Assembly (NCBI GenBank): GCA_964471115.1
Contig: CAYYFE010000005.1
Coordinates: forward strand, 62,001-126,000
Length of the DNA: 64,000 bases
Source: SYFT01 sp964471115
GTDB lineage: Bacteria; Acidobacteriota; Vicinamibacteria; Vicinamibacterales; SCN-69-37
Direction of reading: 5' to 3'
Shown: in pieces, positions 59,196 to 64,000 of the stretch
Layout: every line of letters begins with the position of its first letter
How positions within the stretch are numbered: position 1 is the first letter of the stretch
Program-made: the position numbers and the translations under genes
The notes under the pieces: model-generated
What the model saw: only the letters and a program-made list of their open reading frames with translations
The model's database searches: none
What the model was told of the DNA's origin: nothing

Positions 59196-60983
59196 TCAGT
59201 GCGTCGCGGGCGGCAGGGTGAACTTGAGGGCGACGATGGTGGTGTCGTCGTTGGGCGGAAACCCGGCCCGGTGTGACTCCACCGCTTCGACGATCGAATG
59301 CACGATGTCCCGGGCGCCGAGATGACGCGTCTGCGAGACGACTTCACACAGCCGTCCGCTGCCGAACTCCTCGCTGCGGCGGTTCATGGCTTCCGAGACA
59401 CCATCCGAACAGAACACGAACACGTCGTCTGACGCGAGCGGGAACGTGACTTCGTCGTACGTGATGCCGTGGAACGAGCCCAGCGGCACGCCGCGCGCCT
59501 CGATCAGCGCGCAGGACTGACCGGACGCCCGCACCGGGTACGGGACGCCCGAGTTGGCCAGCGTCACGGTGCGCCGCTTCAGGTCGAAGATCGCGTAACA
59601 CAGGGTGCAGTAATACTCTTCGAGCTGCCGCTCGTGCAGGATCGTGTTGATCGACGTCAGCACCGCGGCCGGCGACGACCGCTCGGGCACGTAGCGGCGG
59701 CGGAAGGTGCGGCCGCGCACCAGTTCACCCGCGAAGACGCTGTATAACGCGGCGGGCACGCCCTTGCCGGACACATCCCCCAGCGCGACGATCAACGTGT
59801 TCGACTCGGGCACCAGGAAGTCGTAGAAGTCTCCGCCCAGCTCGCGCGCGGCGGAAAACGACGCCGCCACGTCGACGCCCTTGATCTTCTTGGGCAGCTG
59901 ACTGGGCAGCAGCGCGGCCTGGACACGGCGGGCGAACTTGAGTTCCTTGTCGAGCCGCGCTTCGGTGGTCGACACTTCTTCGTACAACCGGGCGTTTTCG
60001 ATGGCCACGGCCGCCTGGCTGGCCAGCAGGGTGAGGATCTCGACGTCGCGCTTGGAGAACGCGTCAAGCTCGGGACTCTCGAGGTCGAAGACGCCGACGC
60101 AGCGATCCTTGAGCAGCATCGGCACGGCCAGTTCCGACCGCACGTCTTCCACGACCTTGATGTAGCGGGGATCCTTCGACACGTCGGGCACGAGCACGGG
60201 CTCGCGATGCAGGGCCGCGTAGCCGACCAGGCCGGCGCCCATCGGCACCTTCGGCAGCTCCACGCGGTCGCCGAACTGCACGGCGACCTTGATTTCCAGC
60301 TCCTGCGTCGTGTCATTGAGCAGCAGGATGCCGAACGTGCGGTAGTCGACCACGCGGCGCGCCAGCTGCGCGATGCGCGCCAGCAGCTCGTCGAGGTCCA
60401 TCAGCGCGGCCACGTCACGGCCGATCTCGGCCAGCGTTTCAAAGGCCTCGGCATCGAGTCGCTGCTGTTCGAACAGGCGCGCGTTGACCAGGGCCAGCGC
60501 CACGTGCGCGCCGAACTGACGCAGGATGGCCGCGTCACGCTCGGAATACATGTCGCGCGACCGGCTGAGCACGTTGAGCGCCCCCACCGATTTGCCCTTG
60601 TGCACCAGGGGGATCGCCAGCGTCGAGGCCATTCCCGGCGCCACCTCGACGTAGTTGGGCTCGGTGCTCACATCGCCCACCACGACCGACTCCTGCGTGG
60701 TCACCACGTGGCCCACGAGGCCGTCGGTGAGTTTGGGGCGGTAATACGCCGTGTCGGGGTACCCGACCGCGTAGGCGATCCGCAGCTCGCTGCGGCGGTC
60801 ATCGACCAGATACACGGCAAAGGCGTCGAACGGGATCAGCCGGCCGATGAGTTCGGGGATCTTCTGAAGCAGCTCGTCGAGGTCGATCACCGAGACGACC
60901 TGCCGGCCCAAATCAAACAGGGTCAGCAGGATGTCCCGTTCGTGAGATCCGACCGAGAGATGGTGGGAGGCGCGGACGTTCAA
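59196..60983 (-). CDS. GAF-GAF-SpoIIE protein phosphatase
   Basis: 595 residues from a TTG at 60983 preceded by AAAGGA and a perfect TATAAT. Two GAF domains (about 15-160 and 185-335; LFDLGRQVVSVIDLDELLQKIP and TLAEIGRDVAALMDLDELLARI open them), then a coiled linker and a SpoIIE/PP2C domain (about 365-590): ARRVQAALLPSQLP, ARELGGDFYDFL, ALGDVSGKGVPAALYS, LANSGVPYPVR, FVFCSDGVSEAMNRRSEE and NDDTTIVALKF. The metal-ligand Asp residues are intact. It is an input-sensing member of the RsbU/RsbP type, but no anti-sigma or STAS gene is adjacent. It diverges from the FabZ-like gene. Confidence 0.95.
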   Translation of the reverse strand: MNVRASHHLSVGSHERDILLTLFDLGRQVVSVIDLDELLQKIPELIGRLIPFDAFAVYLVDDRRSELRIAYAVGYPDTAYYRPKLTDGLVGHVVTTQESVVVGDVSTEPNYVEVAPGMASTLAIPLVHKGKSVGALNVLSRSRDMYSERDAAILRQFGAHVALALVNARLFEQQRLDAEAFETLAEIGRDVAALMDLDELLARIAQLARRVVDYRTFGILLLNDTTQELEIKVAVQFGDRVELPKVPMGAGLVGYAALHREPVLVPDVSKDPRYIKVVEDVRSELAVPMLLKDRCVGVFDLESPELDAFSKRDVEILTLLASQAAVAIENARLYEEVSTTEARLDKELKFARRVQAALLPSQLPKKIKGVDVAASFSAARELGGDFYDFLVPESNTLIVALGDVSGKGVPAALYSVFAGELVRGRTFRRRYVPERSSPAAVLTSINTILHERQLEEYYCTLCYAIFDLKRRTVTLANSGVPYPVRASGQSCALIEARGVPLGSFHGITYDEVTFPLASDDVFVFCSDGVSEAMNRRSEEFGSGRLCEVVSQTRHLGARDIVHSIVEAVESHRAGFPPNDDTTIVALKFTLPPATH

Positions 60984-60992
60984 TCCTTTGCA

Positions 60993-61000
60993 ATTATACT
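60993..61000. promoter_or_regulatory. shared bidirectional -10 element (consensus TATAAT)
   Basis: The minus strand carries a perfect TATAAT (60993-60998), 9 nt before the TTG at 60983. The overlapping plus-strand TATACT (60995-61000) ends 14 nt before the ATG at 61015. The start codons are 31 bp apart. Confidence 0.55.
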
Positions 61001-61014
61001 TGGTTCGCTGACTG

Positions 61015-61467
61015 ATGCCCGACCTGACCCTGCCCCTCGACTACACCGCCATCGAGCGGATCCTGCCGCACCGGTATCCGTTCCTGCTGGTCGACCGCGT
61101 CACGGAGTTCGAGCCCGACGTGCGCATCGTCGGCATCAAGAACATCGCGCGGGACGAAACGTCACTGTCCTCCGTGCCGGGCGAATCGCCGGCGCTGCCG
61201 CCCACGCTGCTGACCGAGGCGGTCGCTCAGGTCGGCGCGATTCTGATCCTCTCCAAGCCGGAGAATCGCGACAAGCTGATCTTCTTCATGGGGATCGAGC
61301 GGGTGCGGTTCCGGCGGCCCGTGCGCCCGGGCGATGTCGTGCGCATCGAAGCGGTCGTCAGACGCCTGCGCAGCAAGATGGGTGTGCTCAGCGGCACAGC
61401 CACGGTGGACGGCGTGCGCGTGCTTGACGGCACGATGACGTTCGCCCTGGGTCCGCGCGAGGCCTGA
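61015..61467 (+). CDS. fabZ: FabZ-like hot-dog protein lacking the catalytic His
   Basis: 150 residues with the length and layout of FabZ, the beta-hydroxyacyl-ACP dehydratase of fatty-acid elongation. The N-terminal IERILPHRYPFLLVDRV and the central TEAVAQVGAILIL (with the catalytic Glu68) are conserved. The GHFPG loop reads SSVPGESPALP, so the catalytic His is replaced by Ser53. Activity as a dehydratase is therefore doubtful; it may be a thioester-binding or regulatory hot-dog protein. No lpxA, lpxD or fab gene is adjacent, unlike typical fabZ loci. Confidence 0.78.
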   Translation: MPDLTLPLDYTAIERILPHRYPFLLVDRVTEFEPDVRIVGIKNIARDETSLSSVPGESPALPPTLLTEAVAQVGAILILSKPENRDKLIFFMGIERVRFRRPVRPGDVVRIEAVVRRLRSKMGVLSGTATVDGVRVLDGTMTFALGPREA

Positions 61468-61494
61468 CGCGCCGTCCGTGGTCTGGGCGCGCGG

Positions 61495-62679
61495 TCAGCT
61501 CCGCCGATCGCAGACCCGGACCAGCACGATCCCTTCAATCGATCGCAACGTGGCCTGCAACGCGTCGGGCACCGGCGCGGCCGTGTCGATCTGCCCGTAG
61601 GTGACCTCACCGCGGGTGGCGCTGGTCGACGCGGACGCGGTGATCCCGGCAGACGTGAGGGCGGCCCCGACCGCCGCCGGCGCGTCGGGACGCACCGCCG
61701 CCCAGCAGAGCCGGTGCGTGAAGGCGCCAGGCCCGGCCACCGTCGGAAAGTTGACCGAGTGCCGCACGTCGCCGCGCTCGAGATACTCGCGCACTTCGTC
61801 GGCCACCATCACCGCGCAGTTGTCCTCGGCCTCCACGGTGGACGCCCCGATGTGCGGCATGGTCAGGCAGCGCGGATGCCGCTGGGTGGCGCGCGTGGGA
61901 AAGTCGCTGACATACGCGCGCACGTGGCCGGACTCGAGCGCCGCCAGCACGGCCCCTTCGTCCACGATGCCCTCGCGCGCGAAGTTCACGACCACCGCGC
62001 CGGGAGCCAGCAGCGCCAGCCGTTCGGCGTTGATGAGCTGCCGCGTGGCGGGTCCCAGCGGCACGTGGACGGTCACGAAGTCGGCCATACGGAACACGTC
62101 ATCCACCGCGCGCGCTGCCGTGACGCGCGGATCCAGCTGCCAGGCGCCCTCCACGGTCAACGCCGGATCGAAGCCGACGACGCGCATGCCGAGCGCCACC
62201 GCCGCAGTGGCGACGCGGCCGCCGATGGCGCCAAGCCCGACCACGCCAAGCGTGCGGCCGGCGATCTCGACGCCGCCAAAGGCCTTCTTCCCCGCCTCCA
62301 CCGCCTTGTGAATCGCGGCATCGTCGCCGTCGAGATCGCGCGCGAACAACCAGCCGGGACCGATCGATCGCGCGCCGATGATCAGCGCGGCGATGACCAG
62401 CTCCTTGACGGCGTTGGCGTTGGCGCCGGGGGCGTTGAACACCGGCACACCGCGCGCCGTCATCGCGGCCACCGGGATGTTGTTGGTGCCCGACCCGGCG
62501 CGGCCGATGGCCTTGACCGACGCGGGGATCGTCACCGCGTGGAGATCCGCCGACCGCAGCAGGATCGCGTCGGGATCGGTGAGGGCGGCGCCGGTCTCGT
62601 AACGGGACGCGTCAAGGCGCGCCAGGCCGGCGGCCGAGATGTTATTGAGTGTCTGGATGCGATACCGAGGAGCGCTCAT
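61495..62679 (-). CDS. serA: D-3-phosphoglycerate dehydrogenase
   Basis: 394 residues from the ATG at 62679 (a TTG 10 codons earlier is less likely). D-2-hydroxyacid dehydrogenase motifs: VKAIGRAGSGTNNIPV, PGANANAVKELVIAALI, Rossmann LGVVGLGAIGGRVATAA, VTVHVPLGPATRQLI, VVNFAREGIVDEGAV and MPHIGASTVEAEDN (catalytic Arg, Glu and His). The C-terminal part includes an ACT-like region (about 320-394), as in medium-length SerA. It makes 3-phosphohydroxypyruvate for serine synthesis. Its start overlaps the transporter gene's end by 38 bp. Confidence 0.9.
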   Translation of the reverse strand: MSAPRYRIQTLNNISAAGLARLDASRYETGAALTDPDAILLRSADLHAVTIPASVKAIGRAGSGTNNIPVAAMTARGVPVFNAPGANANAVKELVIAALIIGARSIGPGWLFARDLDGDDAAIHKAVEAGKKAFGGVEIAGRTLGVVGLGAIGGRVATAAVALGMRVVGFDPALTVEGAWQLDPRVTAARAVDDVFRMADFVTVHVPLGPATRQLINAERLALLAPGAVVVNFAREGIVDEGAVLAALESGHVRAYVSDFPTRATQRHPRCLTMPHIGASTVEAEDNCAVMVADEVREYLERGDVRHSVNFPTVAGPGAFTHRLCWAAVRPDAPAAVGAALTSAGITASASTSATRGEVTYGQIDTAAPVPDALQATLRSIEGIVLVRVCDRRS

Positions 62680-63571
62680 GGCGCCCCACAGGATATCGAA
62701 CGATCGCAATGCCGGTCACGATGATTACCGCCGCCGCCAGCATCGACAGGCGGAAGGGCTCTCCCAGCAGCAGCGTGCCCAGCGCCACCGCGATGACCGG
62801 GTTGACGTAGGTGTAGAGCGACACGGTCGAAACCGGCAGGTGCCGCAGGGCGTACGAATACGCGGCGAAGGCGATGAGCGAGCCCGCCACCGTGAGGTAC
62901 ACGAGCGCGCCGGTGGTCTTGCCCGTGAATCGCAGCGCCGCCCACTCACCCGACACGGTGCCAATCAGCAGCATGAAGAGGCCGCCGAACAGCATCTGCA
63001 CGGCCGCCACCGCCAGGACCGAGTGCCCGAGCGCGTGGCGCTTGGTGTAGGACGACGACACCGCCCAGCCGGCGCACGCAATCTGCAGCGCCAGAATGCC
63101 CAGCACGATGTTGACCGTTTCGGCCCCTTCCAGCGAGATGTCGGGCCACACGAGCAGGACGATGCCGGCAAACCCGACGGTGAGACCCAGCCACTTGCGC
63201 GCGGTCAGCCGCTCGCCGCCGGGAAAAAACGCGTCAACCGCCACCATCCAGAACGGAGACGTCGCAATCACCACCGCGGTCAGCCCGCTGGCCAGGTACT
63301 GCTCGCCCCAGTTCACGCCGCCGTTGCCCAGCGTGATCATCAGGAAGCCCAGCCACGCCAGCCGTCCCCACTCGCCGAAGGCCGGCAGCCGCTCGCCGCG
63401 CGCCACCAGAATGCCGCCCAGCAGAACGCCGGCAATGACGTAACGGATGCCGCCTAGCAGGAACGGCGGAATCGTCTCGAGCGCCACCTTGATGGCGAGG
63501 TACGTCGTGCCCCAGATCACGCAGACCGCCAGAAACGCGATCCACGCGTTGCGCCGCACGAGCGGACTCAT
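62642..63571 (-). CDS. EamA/DMT-superfamily transporter
   Basis: 309 residues with ten predicted TM helices in two homologous EamA halves: AFLAVCVIWGTTYLAIKVAL and PPFLLGGIRYVIAGVLLGGI open the first, and VLGILALQIACAGWAVSSSY the second; the closing YTYVNPVIAVALGTLLLGEP is diagnostic. RhaT/YdcZ-like exporters of amino acids or drug-like metabolites belong here. The ATG overlaps the Lrp/AsnC gene's end by 4 nt, which suggests the regulator controls amino-acid export. Confidence 0.92.
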   Translation of the reverse strand: MSPLVRRNAWIAFLAVCVIWGTTYLAIKVALETIPPFLLGGIRYVIAGVLLGGILVARGERLPAFGEWGRLAWLGFLMITLGNGGVNWGEQYLASGLTAVVIATSPFWMVAVDAFFPGGERLTARKWLGLTVGFAGIVLLVWPDISLEGAETVNIVLGILALQIACAGWAVSSSYTKRHALGHSVLAVAAVQMLFGGLFMLLIGTVSGEWAALRFTGKTTGALVYLTVAGSLIAFAAYSYALRHLPVSTVSLYTYVNPVIAVALGTLLLGEPFRLSMLAAAVIIVTGIAIVRYPVGRHERSSVSHPDTQ

Positions 63572-64000
63572 GACGGTCCGGGCCCGCCGGCCCCCTCGAG
63601 CGGCAATGCGATGGTTTCCTTGTGGCTGCCCAGCACGATCGTCGTGCGCGTCGACAGCACACCCTTGATCTGGCCGACGGTGTACTTCAGCAGGTGGCCG
63701 AGGTGGTCCGTGTCGCGGGCGCGGATCTTCACGAGGAAGCAGTCTTCGCCGGCGACGTGATGCACTTCGAGCACGCCGGGGACCTGCGCCAGCTCATCAC
63801 CCACGCGGTCCTCCTCGGCACCGACCTCCGAGGTGCGGACCGAGATGAACGCCAGCAGCGGATACCCCGCCTTCACCGGATCCACACGCGCCACGTACCC
63901 GCGAATGACCCCGCGCGCCTCGAGCTTCCGCAGCCGCTCGAGCACCGCCGACGGCGCCAGGCCCACGGCTTTCGAAATGTCGACCTGCGTCATCCGGCCA
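63568..64000 (-). CDS. Lrp/AsnC-family regulator, 5' end beyond the window
   Basis: At least 144 codons are in the window and the frame stays open to its end, so the start and the first part of the helix-turn-helix are missing; the in-window ATG at 63993 is probably internal. MTQVDISKAVGLAPSAVLERLRKLEARGVIRGYVA is the HTH recognition helix and wing, and the RAM/AsnC domain follows (ISVRTSE, VLEVHHVAGEDCFLVKIRA, LSTRTTIVLGSHKET). It probably senses an amino acid and regulates the EamA exporter, whose ATG overlaps its stop by 4 nt. Confidence 0.9.
   Translation of the reverse strand, partial: GRMTQVDISKAVGLAPSAVLERLRKLEARGVIRGYVARVDPVKAGYPLLAFISVRTSEVGAEEDRVGDELAQVPGVLEVHHVAGEDCFLVKIRARDTDHLGHLLKYTVGQIKGVLSTRTTIVLGSHKETIALPLEGAGGPGPS

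Overview
This is a 64-kb window of G+C-rich bacterial chromosome, densely coding on both strands with no intergenic gap above about 215 bp. I recognise no rRNA, tRNA, CRISPR array, phage or complete insertion sequence. Three 'orphan' FtsX/MacB-like permeases of the acidobacterial ADOP type (no ATPase partner), two of them with PadR regulators, together with the high G+C content, point to Acidobacteriota, plausibly Vicinamibacteria. That placement is inference from gene content, not from a marker gene.

Layout. 1-9 kb: end of an S41-type protease, a PadR/ADOP pair, a short UvrA-like ABC protein, a secreted Asp-box beta-propeller and a small lipoprotein. 9-16 kb: a DinB/metallo-beta-lactamase-fold fusion, a LytS/LytTR two-component pair, a BACON lipoprotein and an ECF sigma-factor operon. 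16-20 kb: a divergent cell-envelope module (phosphodiester glycosidase, S12 serine hydrolase and DUF1697 against an LD-carboxypeptidase). 20-33 kb: a second ADOP permease, then a long minus-strand set of mostly overlapping genes: PLP desulfhydrase/deaminase, beta-CASP RNase, M49 peptidase, M28 peptidase and two HEAT-repeat/cyclophilin proteins. 33-43 kb: an MTHFR-like protein, a nitroreductase, aminotransferases, a third ADOP with a PadR, TSUP, SDR and DoxX. 43-53 kb: a glycosyltransferase and a large membrane protein, an alpha-oxoamine synthase coupled to a SpoIIE phosphatase and an M1 peptidase, and a stand-alone NuoG-like subunit. 53-61 kb: a lipid kinase and a signalling island (CHASE3-like/GAF sensor, receiver, two hybrid-free histidine kinases, GAF-SpoIIE phosphatase). 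61-64 kb: a FabZ-like protein, SerA, an EamA transporter and an Lrp/AsnC regulator cut by the window end.

Most neighbouring co-directional genes overlap by 1 or 4 nt (ATGA, GTGA, TGATG), which implies translational coupling. Divergent genes commonly start only 23-42 bp apart and appear to share one symmetric -10 box read in both directions. Many first genes have a TAxxxT box 6-10 nt before the start codon and no Shine-Dalgarno sequence, which suggests leaderless transcripts.

The least ordinary features are: (i) these shared and leaderless promoters; (ii) a small palindromic repeat family with 27-nt arms; (iii) 8-10 bp tandem arrays at gene borders, one of them inside an ADOP coding sequence where copy number would change the frame; and (iv) several enzymes whose signature catalytic residues are replaced (FabZ-like, MBL-fold, second cyclophilin).
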